Positions 11,938-23,832 are shown, counted from the stretch's first letter. The stretch: 64,000 nt of DNA from Petaurus breviceps papuanus (GCA_028583685.1 JAMXIF010000065.1:35292110-35356109); one strand, 5' to 3'. Notes: generated by a model not told the origin, from the sequence alone. Program-made: numbers and translations.

Positions 11938-12592
11938 TCCCCCCATCTTCTTCTCTTCCTTCTCCTCTCTCTTTTTCTCTCTCTTCTGTCTCATCTCTCC
12001 CTTTCTCTTCTCTCTTCTCTGTCTGTCTCTGTCTCTATTTCTCTGTCTCTCTCCTCTCTCTGTCTATGCCCCTGTCTCTCTCCTCTCTTTCTTTTTCTCT
12101 TCTTTCTCTCTCCTCTCTCTTACCTCCTCTCCTCTTTTCTTCTCTTCTTTCTCCCTCTTCTGTCTCTTCTCTCTGTCTTTGTCTCTTCTCTCTCCTTTCC
12201 TTCTCTCTCTCCTCTCTCACCCCTCTCTTCTTCTTCTTTTTCTTCTTCTCCTCCTCCTCCTCTTCCTCCTTCTCCTCCTTCTCCTCCTCCTCTCTCTCTC
12301 TGTCTCTCTCTCTCCTGTCTCATCTCTCGTTTCTTTTTCTCTATTTCTCTTCTCTCTTCTCTGTCTGTCTCTGTCTCTCTCCTCTCTTGCCTCCCTCTCT
12401 CTTCTCTCCTCTTCTCTTCTTTCTGTCTTCTGTCTGTTCTCTCTGTCTCTGTCACTGTCTCTCTGTCTCTCTCTACTCTCTCTTCTCTTCTCTTCTGTCT
12501 GTGTCCCATCTCTTCTCTCTGTCTGTCTTTGTCTCTCTGTCTCTGTCTCTCTCTCTTTTCTTCTGTCTCTGTCTGTTTCTGTCTCTCTCCCC
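11851..12592. repeat. About 740-bp homopyrimidine tract, (CT)n and variants
   Basis: A pure CT run (about 11851-11931) continues into CTCTTC, CTGTCT and CTCCTT variants with almost no purines on the + strand. All long open frames here (up to about 330 codons, Ser/Leu-rich on + and Arg/Glu-rich on -) are repeat artefacts. Confidence 0.95.
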
Positions 12593-13204
12593 CTAGCCCT
12601 CCCCACCAAAGCCCCTATTTCACACAGGCACACACACAGAATCACCAAGCAGCCTCTCCTAGGAAGCCAAGCTTTCCCCTGTCTCAACCAGTGTCTCAGT
12701 ATGAGCCCACCTGGAGCTCAGTTGTACCCTCCCAGAACTCAGCATTAGCTTTCTAGCCTGGTAGCAGACCCCTCTACATCAATGCCCCCAACAGCCCTGC
12801 TCTGGTTATCATGGCTTGGCAGATCCTGGGGCTGTTTCTTGGACAAAACATGGAGTTTCCCTTTCAGCTATAAGCACACAGCAGAGGAGTAGGAAGGAAG
12901 AGGTGTGTATGTGTTAAAGTAATAGTTTTGGGTGGCAGCATCCGTCACCTCACTGGGGGCACCTTCGTGCCTTACTATTTACTGTACTTCCCAAAATGCC
13001 CTCAGATGCAGGAATCTGGAACCATTGCCTGGTTTTTATATGAGCCTTTAATTTTAGAGCTGAGAGAGACCTTAAAATATGGATTAAGTATAGCTCATGG
13101 ATGTGGAACCTGAAGAGACCTTAGAATTCATCTGTGAAGCTCCACAGGCTATACATTCCTCCTCCCTGGGATGCCCTTCTTCTTCACTTCCACCTTTTAC
13201 AATC
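12593..13204. other. Noncoding interval
   Basis: Unique sequence without a recognisable exon. About 13045-13125 holds two decayed units of the MIR3-tail theme (gagagagaccttaaaatat, gaagagaccttagaattc). Confidence 0.4.
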
Positions 13205-13455
13205 CCCAGCAGCTGGATGGCCCAATGACAGAGCACTATGACTAGAGTAAGGAAGACCTGAGTTCAAATCTGACCTCAAACACTTATTACCTGTACGGCC
13301 CTGAGCATACCATTTAACCTCTATGGGCCTCAATTTTCTTATCTGTAAAATGGGGATAATAATAATAACACCTACCTCCCAGGATTTTTGTGAGGATAAA
13401 CTTAAATGATATTACCTTAAAGTGCCACATACATTCCATTATTATGATTGATTTG
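13205..13455 (+). mobile_element. CORE-SINE of MIR/MAR1 type, near full length
   Basis: The head gctggatggcccaatgacag leads into gagttcaaatctgacctc, then tctgtaaaatggggataat and a 3' part ending around gccacatacattccatt. Similar long copies lie at 22130, 28140, 32325 and 42505. Confidence 0.75.
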
Positions 13456-14280
13456 TTATTTTTATTAACTCAGTGTGACCTCCAGTGGGAGCACTCCTCC
13501 TCATCCCTCATGGTTGGCATTCTCTTCTGCCTCCTCAGATGATTGAGGCAACAGGGCAGAGCAAAATCGTTAGATTGTTAGTCAGAGGTGCAGCGTTCTA
13601 ATCCTACAACTTAAATGGCCACTATAATCAAGTAAGTCCCAAGGTCTCAACTCCCTCATTTGTGAGTTGGCGAGTTGGACTGGTTGGCCTTGGAGGCACC
13701 TTCTAGGTCTACGCCTAACCTCACATGGCCTCCAAGGGTCCTTCCAGCTCCAAGACCACGATCTATGTATCTGCCTCTCTCGGTATGCAGTATGGCAGTA
13801 GAATGTAAGCTCCTTGAGGGCAGGGAGGCAAATGGCAGGAAAGCTCTTCTAAGTGCTTTTTCTCTAGCACTTCTCCCACACCCACCAGGAAAGGGAGGGA
13901 GTGCAATGTTATTATTTCCATTTTACGATGGAGAAGGTTCAGAGACAGGAAGTCCCTTGTGTAGCTAGCGTCTTTGTCAGAATTTGAAGCAGAGTCATTG
14001 GCCCCTAGATTTAGAGCCGGAAGGACCCAAAGGAGGCGATCTAACCCAGCTCCTTCATTTTAGAGTTTAGAAAATTAAGGCCTAGAGAAGTAGTGAATGC
14101 CCCAATTGACCAGCACACTTCTCTTATACATAGTAGGTGCTTAGTAAATATTTGTTGGGTTAGATTGGATCTGCTCTAGTTCAGACCCATCCTTTGATAG
14201 ATGAGGAAACTGAGTCCCAGAATTAGTAGCCAAGGCAATACTACAACCAAATCTTGATATTTCTAAGCCAACTAAGCACC
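13456..14280. repeat. MIR and MIR3 fragments
   Basis: A decayed sense copy lies at about 13550-13770 (ending gtccttccagctccaagac). Antisense MIR3 copies lie at about 13995-14110 (agccggaaggacccaaagg) and 14165-14270 (gatgaggaaactgagtccc). No exon seen. Confidence 0.55.
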
Positions 14281-14289
14281 AAAGAGAAA

Positions 14290-14548
14290 GGGGGAAGGGA
14301 ATAAAAGCTTATCAAGTGCCTACTATGTGTAAAAACACTGTACAAATATTTTATTTGATCCTCATGACAACCGTGGGAAGTAGGTCCTCTTATTATTCCC
14401 ATTTTACAGTTGAGGAAACTGAGGCAGACAGAGGTTAAGTGACTTGCCCAAGGTCACACAGCTAGTAAGTGTCTGAGACTGGATTGGAACTCAGGTCTGT
14501 CTTTACTCCAGGCCCAGCAATCTATCCACTGCACCACCTAGCTGCCCT
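14290..14548 (-). mobile_element. tRNA-headed CORE-SINE
   Basis: The + strand shows the reversed element: atcaagtgcctactatgtg, gaggaaactgaggcagac, cttgcccaaggtcacacag and the reversed head gcaccacctagctgccc. It is well preserved. Related copies lie at 27745, 31940, 37885 and 45515. Confidence 0.75.
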
Positions 14549-14825
14549 TTTTGACAGACTTAAATTCCTGCCTCTTCTAACTCTTTTCTACCCACTGCAA
14601 GAAGACACCTGGGGTTGGAGGGGTTTGTGTTCTGCTCAGTGCTCTTTCAGCCAAGAACAACTGGAAAGAGAAATGCCTTCCCCCACCCCCCACTTGGGCT
14701 CCAGACACCACCTCCATCTGCCCTTTGAAGTGTGGAAGCCCAGCAGCCCAGCCCAAAGGAAGCTTTTCTGCTAGCAGTGTGGCTGCATGAACAGCCACAG
14801 CTTCCCAGAGCTGGTCCACAAGGGA

Positions 14826-14925
14826 NNNNNNNNNNNNNNNNNNNNNNNNNNNNNNNNNNNNNNNNNNNNNNNNNNNNNNNNNNNNNNNNNNNNNNNNNNN
14901 NNNNNNNNNNNNNNNNNNNNNNNNN
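14826..14925. other. Assembly gap (100 N)
   Basis: One hundred N bases, the usual filler for a gap of unknown size, abut a CCTT repeat. Confidence 0.99.
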
Positions 14926-15226
14926 CCTTCCTTCCTTCCTTCCTTCCTTTCTTTCTTCCTTCCTCTCTCTCTTACTTTCTCTGTTCTCTCCCTTTCCTCT
15001 CTCCAGACCCCTTTTGTCCTCATTCAACCATTGCCTGCCCACCCCATCATTGGGTTGCGCCCCTTCCTTCCTTCCTTCCTTCCTTCCTTCCTTCCTTCCT
15101 TTCTGTCTTTCCCTCCCTTCCTTTTACTCTTTCTCTTATTTCCTTTTCTTTCTTACTATCCTCTCCCCAGACCCCTCTTGTCCTCATTCTACCATTGCCT
15201 GCACACCCCATCATGGGGTGGTGCCT
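14926..15226. repeat. Tandem 164-bp unit containing (CCTT)n
   Basis: A 60-bp unique word beginning ccagacccc and ending atcattgggttgcgcc (about 15003-15062) recurs at about 15167-15226, 164 bp later and about 90 percent alike. Each copy is preceded by CCTT and CTTT pyrimidine repeat. At least two copies are present, and more may lie in the adjacent gap. Confidence 0.8.
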
Positions 15227-15299
15227 GTATGAATGGAAAGAAAGGAATGAGTAAGAGAGGTGTTATAAAGGTTAAAATGACAAAAGTTAGCAAAGATGG

Positions 15300-16345
15300 G
15301 GTCCTGGGGTAAATGAGAGTGAGCAGTCGATTTGGAGGTTGTGAACTAGGGATGTTCCTTGCCTGCTACCTTGGTCACTGACCTTGGGCAGGTCAGTTAG
15401 GTTATTTGAACTCATTTTTGGGGAAGGAGCACAGGTTTTACAGTTGGAGGACCAGGGTTCCATCTTTGCTCTGACACTTGCTTAGTGGTGGAAGTGGCAG
15501 ACTCATAGACAGGCAGACCTGAATTCAAATCCTGACACTGACTCTGGGATTTCAGGTTAATCACGTAAACCTCTCTGTGCCTCTGCAAACTGAGGCGGGG
15601 GGGGGGGGCAGAGACTAGATGCTTTTTCAGGTCCCTTCTGCTCAACACCCTGGGATCCTAATTGTGTGACACTGGACACATTTCTCAACCATCTTTCTGA
15701 ACCTTAGTTTGGTGGGAAGAGAGCTGAATTTGGAGACAGGAAGACCCGAGTTTAGTTGCAGCCTCAGACATTTACTATGTGTGACCCTGGACAAGTCACT
15801 TAAATCTTCGCCTGCCTCAGTTTCCTCACCTGTCAAATCAAGGGCGATATTTTAGTGGCTTGTGTGCTGGCCTTGGAGTCAAGAAGTTCTGCCTGCGACA
15901 TCTCACTCACCATGTCTCAGGGAGAGGTCACTGAGTCTTTCTAAGCCCTAGCTTTCTCATCTCAAAAAGAGGAAGTCTCACTTTGCTCTCAAAACATTGT
16001 CATGAAGGACTTGGTGATGGCATTCTGGGCAGCAGTGGGAGAGACTGGAGCATTGTGGAGAAGTGGCTTGCCAACACAGGGTACAGGGGAGGAAACACCC
16101 AGGCAGGTGATGAGTTTCATAGAGAGATGGATGATGGAACTTCCAGGGTAGTTAAGGATGGGTGACCAGGCAGCTCAATGGCTTGGCAGGTGAGTTCTGG
16201 ACCCTTCCTTAGATATTCAGCAGCTCCATATCCCCAGGTGACTCACTTCATCTGTCTGCCTCAGTTTCCTCTTTTGTGAATGGATTCTCTGGCCTCTGAG
16301 GTCCCTTGAAACCCCAAACCTATAATCCTGCAACTCCCCAACTCC
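15300..16345 (+). repeat. Run of sense MIR/MIR3 fragments
   Basis: At least four decayed sense copies follow one another at about 15330-15480, 15480-15660, 15660-15845 and 15850-16000, and another at 16165-16330. Signs are gacctgaattcaaatcctg, gtgaccctggacaagtcac and ggtcccttctgctcaac. A G-homopolymer lies at 15597-15608. No exon seen. Confidence 0.6.
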
Positions 16346-16589
16346 AACCTAGTGTGAAAAGCTACTAAGCTTTGCCAGCTGCAAAGTGGCCTCTTTCAGT
16401 CCTGTTGACCTCTTTCTAGCTGGTAAGCCCTAATCAAGGAAGCTTTTCTCCCCACCCCACCCATTCTCACTGCCTGATACCCCTCCCCACCTTGCCCAGA
16501 GCCTGGCACTTAATGACCTAAGTGCTTTTTTCCCCTGGGGGTCCAGGATCTCTTGCCTTTGGAGATTATCTAGCAAACCAAATGTAGAG

Positions 16590-16768
16590 CTGGAAGAAAT
16601 GTGAGATTTATCTGTAGTCCAGGAACTTGTTTTAGAAAATCTTTTGATTTCAGTATAATGGGTTTCCTTTGTACTCCTGCACATTTTAAAACATCATTCT
16701 GAGAAGGCTTCCATAAACTTCTCCATGCTACATGATAAACAGAAAGGTTAAGAAGCCCTGATCAAATC
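16590..16768 (+). mobile_element. hAT-type MITE fragment, right half
   Basis: It carries gtataatgggtttcctttg, then acatcattctgagaaggc and the terminal aggttaagaagccctg, matching the right end of the element at 21614-22019. An antisense MIR3 follows to about 16870. Confidence 0.65.
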
Positions 16769-16897
16769 CAACTCTCTCATTTTACAGATGAGGAAACTGA
16801 GGCCCAAGGAGTTTTAGTGACTTGCTTATGGCCATCCAGGTGGCTGAACTGGGATTTGAACTCAGGGTTTTTTTTGCTTCAAGTTTAATTTTCTTTT

Positions 16898-19800
16898 TTT
16901 TCCTCTCCTTAATTAAAAACAATTTAGTTTACATTATTCATTTCCACAAGATTTTGAGTTACAAATTTTCTCCCCATTTTTTCCCAACCCACCAGCCCAA
17001 AACAGCAATCCCACTGAATATTCCCTCCCCCAATCTATTCTCTCCCATATCTTCCCCCATTCCCCCTCCTACTTTCCAGTAGGGCATGGTGGATCTCTAT
17101 GCCCCAGTGCCTTTATATCTTATTTCCCAGTTACATGTAAAATAATAATAATAATAATAATATATTTTAAACATTTAATTTTAAACCTTTGAATGCCAGA
17201 TTCTTTCCCTGCCTCCCTCTTCACCCTCCCTTACTGGGAAGATAAACAATTCAATATAGGTTGTACATGTATAACTATGCAAAACATTTCCATAGTGGAT
17301 ATATTGTGAAAGACTGACTGTATTTCCCTCCATCCCATCCCACCCCCACTTGTTCTATTCTCTACTTTTATCCTGTCCATTTTCAAAAGTGGGTGATTCC
17401 AACTTCCTTCCCCCCCCAGTCTGCCCTCCTTTCCATCATCCCCCCTCTCATCCTCTACCCCCCTACTGTCCTGTAGGGTGAGATACCCTATTTAGTGTAT
17501 ATGTCACTCCCTCCCTAAGCAAATTCAATGAGAATAAGGTTGACTCATTCCCTTTTGCCTTCCTATTCTTCCCCTCCATTGTAACCATTTTCCCTTGCCT
17601 CTTCTTTATGAAATAGTTTACCCCATTCTGTCTCTCCCCATCTCCTCTTCTTATATTCCTCTCTCACATCTTAATTTCACCTTTTAAGTATCATCCCTTC
17701 CTATTCAATTGGTCCTGTGCCCTCTGTCTGTGTATACCTGTACACATATATACACACAATCACATATGTATTCATATGCCCATATACCCTCCTATATAGA
17801 CATATGTGGGTGTATTTCTATTTCCTTCAACTATTCTCATAATGAGAAAAGTTTCATAAGTTACAATTATCATTTTTCCATATAGGAATGTGAATAGTTC
17901 AACTTTGATAAGTTCCTTATGATTTCTTTTCTCTGTTCACCTTCTCATGCTTCTCTTGCTTCTTGTATCTAAATGTCAAATTTTCTATTCAACTCTGGTT
18001 TTTTCATCAAGAATGCTTGAAAGTCCTCTGTTTCATTGAATGACCATATTTTCCCTGAAACATGATGCTCAGTTTTGCTGGGTAGGTGATTCTTGGTTTT
18101 AATCCTAGCTCCTTTGACCTCTGGGATATCATATTCTAAGCCCTTTGATACCTCAGTGTAGAAGCTGCCAGATCCTGTGTTATCCTGATTGTGTTTCTGC
18201 AATATTCAAATTGCTTCTTCTTGGCTGCTTGTAATATTTTCTCCTTAATCTGGGAATTCTGGAACCTGGCTATAATATTTCTAGTTTTCTTTTTGGGATC
18301 TTTTTTAAGAGGTGATCAGTGGAGTCTTTCAACCTTTATTTTGCCCTCTGGTTCTAAAACATCAGGGCAATTTCCTTGAGAATTTCTTGAAGGATGACTT
18401 CTACATTCTTTTTTTGATCATGGCTTTCAGGTAGTCCAATAATTTTTAAATTATTTCTCCTAGATCTATTTTCCAGGTAAGTGGTTTTCCCAATGAGGTA
18501 TTTCACATTGCCTTCTATTTTTTCATTTGTTTGAATCTGTTTAATAGTATCTTGATTTCTTATAAAGTCACTAGCTTCTATTTGCTCCAATCTAATTCTG
18601 AAGGAATGATTCCCTTCACTGATTTTTTGTGATTCTTTTTCCATCTGGCAAATTTAGCTTTTTAAGGAATTCTTGTCTTCATTGGCTTTTTAAGCCCTTT
18701 TGCCATTTGAGTTAGTCTATTTTTGTTTTGCTTTTGTTTTTTTTGGAGGGCAATTGGGGTTAAGTGACTTGCCCAAAATCACATGGCTAGTAATTGTGTC
18801 AAGTGTCTGAGGCCGGATTTGAACTCGGGTCCTCCTGACTCCAGGGCCGGTGCTCTATTCACTGCGCCACCTCGCTACCCCTAGTCTATTTTTTAAGGTG
18901 TTATTTTCTTCAGTCAGGTTGTTGACTCTCATTTTGTCATTTTCTTGCATCATTCTCATTTCTCTTCCCAATTTTTTCTCCACTTCTCTTATTTGGTTTT
19001 CGAAATCCTTCTTAAGGTCCTATATTGCCTGTAAGCAGCTTATTTTTTATTGGAAGCTTTTGGTGCAGGAGTTCTTACTTCACTGTCTTCCTCCTGTTCC
19101 ATGCCCCGATCCTTTTTGTCCCCAAAAAAGGAATCCGACGTCGGACCGCTGTGCTTGCCTTGGTTCCTTCATTTGCTCATGTTGCCACTCAGTGACTTGA
19201 CTTTTGAGCTTTTTGCCACAATAGAACTCTGTTCCCAGACAGGGGAGCTTTGAACGATATCACTGGGGTTTTCTCAGCTGCCAGAGCTATTAGTTGGGTG
19301 CCCTCTCAAAAGTCTCCACTGGCTCTGGCACACTGGTCATGCACCCCAGGACCTCCACCCTAGACTGAAATCCAGATCCAAGCAGGTTAGAGTAAGAGAA
19401 ATTACCCTTCAGACTGGTTGCTTGGTCCCTCTACAATCTGCAGACCAGGAGCTCTGAAGCAGCCATATGACAGCAGCTGCCCTGCCCTGGGGCCTCAGCC
19501 GCCTCTCCCTCCAGGGGGTAAAGGCCAGACTGCCTTTGTGAACTACAGGTTCACAAAGTCCACACTGCACTGACCTCTCACTTTGTCTTTAGCATCTCTG
19601 GGTTGATAATTCTAGAAACCGGCATAGCTGCTGGTGATATGAAGTCCCTCCAGCCATCGGCTGGTTGTGGCTGCCCTGAGGCTAAAACCTCTGGCTCAAG
19701 CAGGCCTGCAGTCAGCTCCCAGAGCGCTGTGCTGGTTGCTTCCTGCCGGTCTGCCAGACTGTCCTCAGCAGGAGGTTAGCTTCTCTCTGTCATTTAGTGG

Positions 19801-19913
19801 GTTCTATAGCTCCAAAGTTTGTTCAGAGTCACCTTTCACATGAATTGGAGAAGGTGGGAGTGGGAGCCCCACAGAAGTCCTGTTTCTACTCCACCATCTT
19901 GACTCTGCCCCCA
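16898..19913 (-). mobile_element. HAL1 (half-L1) retrotransposon, copy 1
   Basis: A 3.0-kb minus-strand LINE with an L1-type 5' end (on + it ends ccatcttgactctgccccc at the right) and an ORF1 region. An A/T-rich 3' region follows directly on ORF1, with no reverse-transcriptase ORF2 between them. Decayed ORF1 is visible at about 18354-18644 and carries the L1 ORF1p signature SRRNNLKIIGLPES after a coiled-coil-like stretch. Probable target-site duplications are TTTAATTTTCTTTT (16884-16897) and TTTAATGTTCTTTT (19914-19927), 13 of 14 identical. That fits insertion of a complete ORF1-only element rather than deletion of ORF2 after insertion. A SINE interrupts it at 18725-18881. The reading frame is broken, so it is inactive. 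Confidence 0.85.
18725..18881 (-). mobile_element. Marsupial SINE inserted in HAL1 copy 1
   Basis: The reversed SINE runs from a T-rich tail and ggcaattggggttaagtgac to the reversed head cactgcgccacctcgctac. The duplicated target TAGTCTATTTTT occurs at 18713-18724 and 18882-18893. The paralogous site in HAL1 copy 2 (near 25670) is empty. Confidence 0.92.
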
Positions 19914-19927
19914 TTTAATGTTCTTTT

Positions 19928-21610
19928 CACAACACCATGCTGCCCTTCCTGAGTCTGTGTAACCTTGGATGTGTCACATAACCTTATGAATGTCCCTCTA
20001 TCAATGTGGGTGATTTAGGGGCTCATTGGGGATGATGACATCAGAAGGTACATTGGAAAGGAAAGGAGACCTGGGTTTGAGCTTTAAGAATTCTGCCAGT
20101 TGTCGCATGACCATGGGCAGGTTACTTCCCCTCTTTGGACCTCAGTTTCCCCATCTGTAAAAGGAGAAGATGGTAGTAAGCAACCTCTTGGATCCCTCCA
20201 ATTATAAATTCTGTCACTTTTTCTCTCTGGGGTCTCAGTTTCCTCATCTATGAAATGAGAGGAATGGTCAGAGGTTCATAATCTGGGGTCCAAAGCCAGA
20301 TTTCAGGGAGTTCATGAACTTGGATGAAGAAAAAAAATCTCAATTTTATTTTCACTAACCTCTAACTGAAATTGTATATGCCTTCCAGGTATTTAAAACA
20401 TTGTTCTAAGATGGGATCCCTAGGTTAGAAGACTGCTAACTTCCTTTCAGCTTTCACAAGCCACAAACCTATCAGATTCTCATTGGATTCTCATTCTCTC
20501 TCTTTTTTAAAAACCGTAATATAGTTGATCTGTTTGCCCATTTTGAGGCTGGATTTCACCCAGGCTGAATATGCAGTGGCTACTCTTGGACCAGATCCCT
20601 TTGGGGACTGGCCCAGGAGCTTTGAACTATTCTCTATAACTCTTCCTCAGGCAGCCTGGTTGCCCTCACATCTCCTATGTCAGTGTCTGAGTTCTTAGTG
20701 CAGATACCCAGTCAAATTAGCCCTACTGCCTGGTCAGAGATCTCCAGCTCAAGTGGTCGCCAGCCTCTGCCTCCCCCAAAGCCAAATGTGCACTGTCATT
20801 ACCATTTCCTTCTCCAGTTCATTTTACCAACTGAGGCAAACAGGGTTAAGTGACTTGCCCAGGGTCACACAGCTAGTAAGTGTTTTAGGCTGGATTTGAA
20901 CTCATGAAGGTGAGTCTTCCTGACTTCAGACACAGCACTCTAACCACTGTGTCACCTCTAAAGGGAGGAACGTTTCTTGAGCAAAACCACATATCCCTTG
21001 TGACTGATGGCTCAGATTAACTTTCTATTCTTCCACTAATAATCATCATTAGACATTTGGTTCATCTGAATTCTGCCTCTTAGACTGTTTAGTGTATAGC
21101 ATTATTCTCATTGCTATATCATTTTCCTGGCACGGCTTTCTTTACTTTATTCAGCATCATGTTATATTAGTTCTTCCCACCTTTCCTTTACAGCTCAGTA
21201 ATACTGCAATCAGTGTAGGGTAGCACATAAAGGGCCAGCCTTGGAGCCAGAAAGACCTGAGTTTGAGTCTTAACTATGTGACCTTACTTCTCAATCTCCT
21301 AGGCAAATCTTTAAGGTTATAACTGTCAGAGAAGGTGCCAGTTAGCATTGGGAGAAGGAGCAAAATCCCTGGTCAGATCCCAATCTCTTAGTCCCTACTT
21401 TCTCATAAATATAAGCACTAGAATGTGAGCTCCTTGAAGGCATCGCTTCCTGGTTTTGTCCAGTACTGTGCTTTGCTTATGGAATAAATGACAATGTCCT
21501 GTTTTGTTCAGCTGTCCTCCAGTCTCTAAGTGCCGATTTATTTTGAGATTTTGAGTACTATAAGTAGAATCACAGTAATTTAGGTTTTAAATAGGAAGGA
21601 TCCTTGCTTA
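19928..21610. repeat. MIR fragments, a hAT fragment and unique sequence
   Basis: Sense MIR lies at about 19935-19990 and 20035-20210. A hAT-type MITE piece lies at about 20270-20440 (catgaacttggatgaag, then ttcactaacctctaactg). Unique sequence at 20510-20790 shows no exon. A sense SINE remnant lies at about 21215-21310. Confidence 0.55.
20800..20962 (-). mobile_element. RTE-tailed SINE, 3'-truncated
   Basis: Reversed core and head are present (tgaggcaaacagggttaag, gtgagtcttcctgacttc, ccactgtgtcacctc). Most of the RTE-type tail is missing apart from ccatttccttctccag. Confidence 0.75.
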
Positions 21611-21613
21611 ACT

Positions 21614-22019
21614 CAGGGATTCTTAACCAGAGACTCAAGCCCTTCAAAGGGTCAATGGATTTTAGGGGAGGCTTCATGAACTTGGATGGGAAAAAAAAAA
21701 ATTTATCTTTAATTTTCACTAACCTTTAATTGAAATTCAGCTTTTCTTTCTTTTTTTTTCTTTTTGGAGGGCAATTGGGGTTAAGTAACTTGCCCAAGGT
21801 TACATAGCTAGTGTTTTTGTGTTGAGTGTCTGAGGCTGGAACCGAACTCAGGTCCTTCCGACTCCAGGGCCCACGCTTTACTCACTGCGCCACCTAGACA
21901 CCCCCTCAGCTTTTCTTTCAATTATGATTTTAAGAAAAAACATTACTATGAGAAATCACCCACAGATTTTACTAGACTGCAAAAGGTCCATGACACATAA
22001 TAAAAGTTAAGAAACCCTG
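21614..22019 (+). mobile_element. hAT-type MITE, nearly complete, split by a SINE
   Basis: Ends are CAGGGATTCTTAACC (21614-21628) and GTTAAGAAACCCTG (22006-22019), imperfect inverted copies of each other. The body carries catgaacttggatggg and ttcactaacctttaattg. No transposase frame is present, so it is nonautonomous. No clear 8-bp flanking duplication survives, which suggests great age. Confidence 0.75.
21751..21905 (-). mobile_element. Marsupial SINE inserted in the hAT-type MITE
   Basis: Reversed SINE with target duplication TCAGCTTTTCTTTC at 21737-21750 and 21906-21919, identical over 14 bases. The perfect repeats suggest an insertion younger than its host element. Confidence 0.93.
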
Positions 22020-22500
22020 CCCTGGAATGACATCTAGTCCAACCCTTTCATTGGGGTTCAATTGGGGAAACTGAGGTTCAAAGGATTTAATTGACAGATG
22101 GGTGGCATAGGGCATGGATATTCCTCTTGGAGTTAGGAAATCCTGAGTTTGAATCCTGCCTCAGTCCCTAGGGGATGACCCCTTACCTCTCTACACCTTA
22201 GTTTCCTCATCTGTAAAATAGGAATGATAATAATAGTCCCTATTTCACAGAGTTGTTGCTAGGATCAAATGAGATAATATATGTAAAGCTATTTGCAAAC
22301 CTTAAGGCATTATGTAAATGCAAGCTATTATTATTATTGTTAGGTGACTTCTCTAAGGTCACACAGGTTGGAAATAGAAGACCCAAGGATTTGAACCCAG
22401 GTCTTTTGACCACATATCTGGTGTTCTTCCAAATTCTTCACACTACTTTTTATGAAGAATTTGGTATACATGTCACTGCCCTCCTCCAGGTCTAGGCCCA
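22020..22500. repeat. MIR3 and CORE-SINE copies
   Basis: About 22020-22100 is an antisense MIR3 head. About 22100-22345 is a long sense CORE-SINE (cctcatctgtaaaataggaa, atgagataatatatg, gcaagctattatt). About 22340-22430 is antisense MIR (aaggtcacacaggttggaa). Confidence 0.65.
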
Positions 22501-23580
22501 AAGCATGATTGCTGGATCATAGGATATGAAAAATTTGGTGATTTTACTCTCATTATTCCCAGTTATTTTCCAGAGTGATTGGAGTAGATTCCTTCCCTCT
22601 AAACAGGTCCCAGGGTCCAGGGATTGACAATAAGTCTACTTCAAAGTTACCCGGGCTTGATGTAAGGGTCAAAAGAATATATAAGCTATTGTCTAACTAT
22701 TATTGATTATTATTATTAACTATGATACACTCCTCCCATCAAAGGGATCCTGGCAGAGACAAGAGTAGACACACCTCAGCCTTCACCAACACGGAATACT
22801 ATGACCCTGCCTTGGTCAGGCCAGGGTAGGCATTTCAGAATCCTTTGGGATTGGTCCTCATACCTGTGCAGGGCTCCAGGATCCTGAGGCGGGGCCAATT
22901 GCCCTCCTCCAGCCCCAGGGCCTCCTGGAGCTCCTACTGTTTGCTGGACTTGGAGCTTGACTAATCTCTAAGCCTCCAGACTCAGAGGAGCCAGCTGGCA
23001 TGGGATGCCCAGCCAGCTGGCACTGAGGCCCATGCTCATGGAGGGGCGGGCACCTGCAGGCCACCTCTCTCCAAGCCCCAGGTGACCTCAAACTCTTCCA
23101 CAGGACTCTCCTGGCAGGAGCCCAAGCTAGAGTGGGAAGCATTGGACTGGGAACCTGGAGATGCCGGTTCAAATGCTGTCTTTTCCATTATCTAGCCATG
23201 TGACATTCATCTATCATTGGCCTTTCAAAGCCTCTGCATTCTTTCATGTTCATTGAAAAGTTTGGATGAGGCAAGCAGGCTGTAGGGGCCCTTCTAGCTC
23301 AGGCATTAGAGATCCAGAAGCTATTTAACTAAGAAGCTGCACTCTGGGGTCCCATCTACTTCTGGTCCCCAGCCCTGACATTCCAGGTTCCAAGGTCCTT
23401 CAGACATCTGACGTGTTGTCCCTTACAGGTCCAAGACTGTAGTTAGTAATATAAATCTATCCTTTAATACCTTCTGCTGTGGCAGGTTGGAGTAGGGCAG
23501 CTTGGGGCAGAAGTGGGTGGGGGCAGCAAATAGCAATGCCAGCTTCAGACAGATATTTCTCTGAATAGAATTAGAGTGGT
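22500..23580. other. Noncoding interval
   Basis: GC-rich unique sequence at 22740-23120 has short open frames without recognisable homology. A sense MIR3 lies at about 23125-23330. Unique sequence continues to 23580. Confidence 0.4.
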
Positions 23581-23823
23581 CTGGCAGGGAGGAGAGACAG
23601 ACAGATAAGTGATAGAGAGAGACAGAGACACAGAGACAGGGAGACACAGGGAGAGAAGACAGGGACGGAGGAGAGGCAAGAGACAAGGAGAGGAGAGGGA
23701 AGAAAGAGAGACAGAAAGGAGAGAGAGAAAAACAGAGAGAGAGAGACAGAGACAGAGAGAGAGAGACAGAGAGAGAGACAGAGACAGAGAGAGAGACAGA
23801 GAGACAGAGAGAGAGAGGATGAG
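23581..23823. repeat. Purine-rich (GAGACA)n tract
   Basis: Irregular gagaca, cagaga and gagaga units extend over 240 bp up to the left duplication of HAL1 copy 2. Arg/Glu-rich frames over it are artefacts. Confidence 0.92.
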
Positions 23824-23832
23824 AAATGAGTT

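Noticed and set aside
11767-12756. Open frames of up to about 330 codons on both strands
   Set aside because: They consist of Ser/Leu or Arg/Glu strings dictated by the CT repeat, and several frames are open at once.
18354-18644. A 96-codon minus-strand frame as a host gene
   Set aside because: The SRRNNLKIIGLPES signature and context show it to be decayed L1-type ORF1 inside HAL1 copy 1.
22858-23172. A 104-codon minus-strand frame in GC-rich sequence
   Set aside because: It has no recognisable domain, overlaps MIR3 sequence at its right end, and no exon signals support it.
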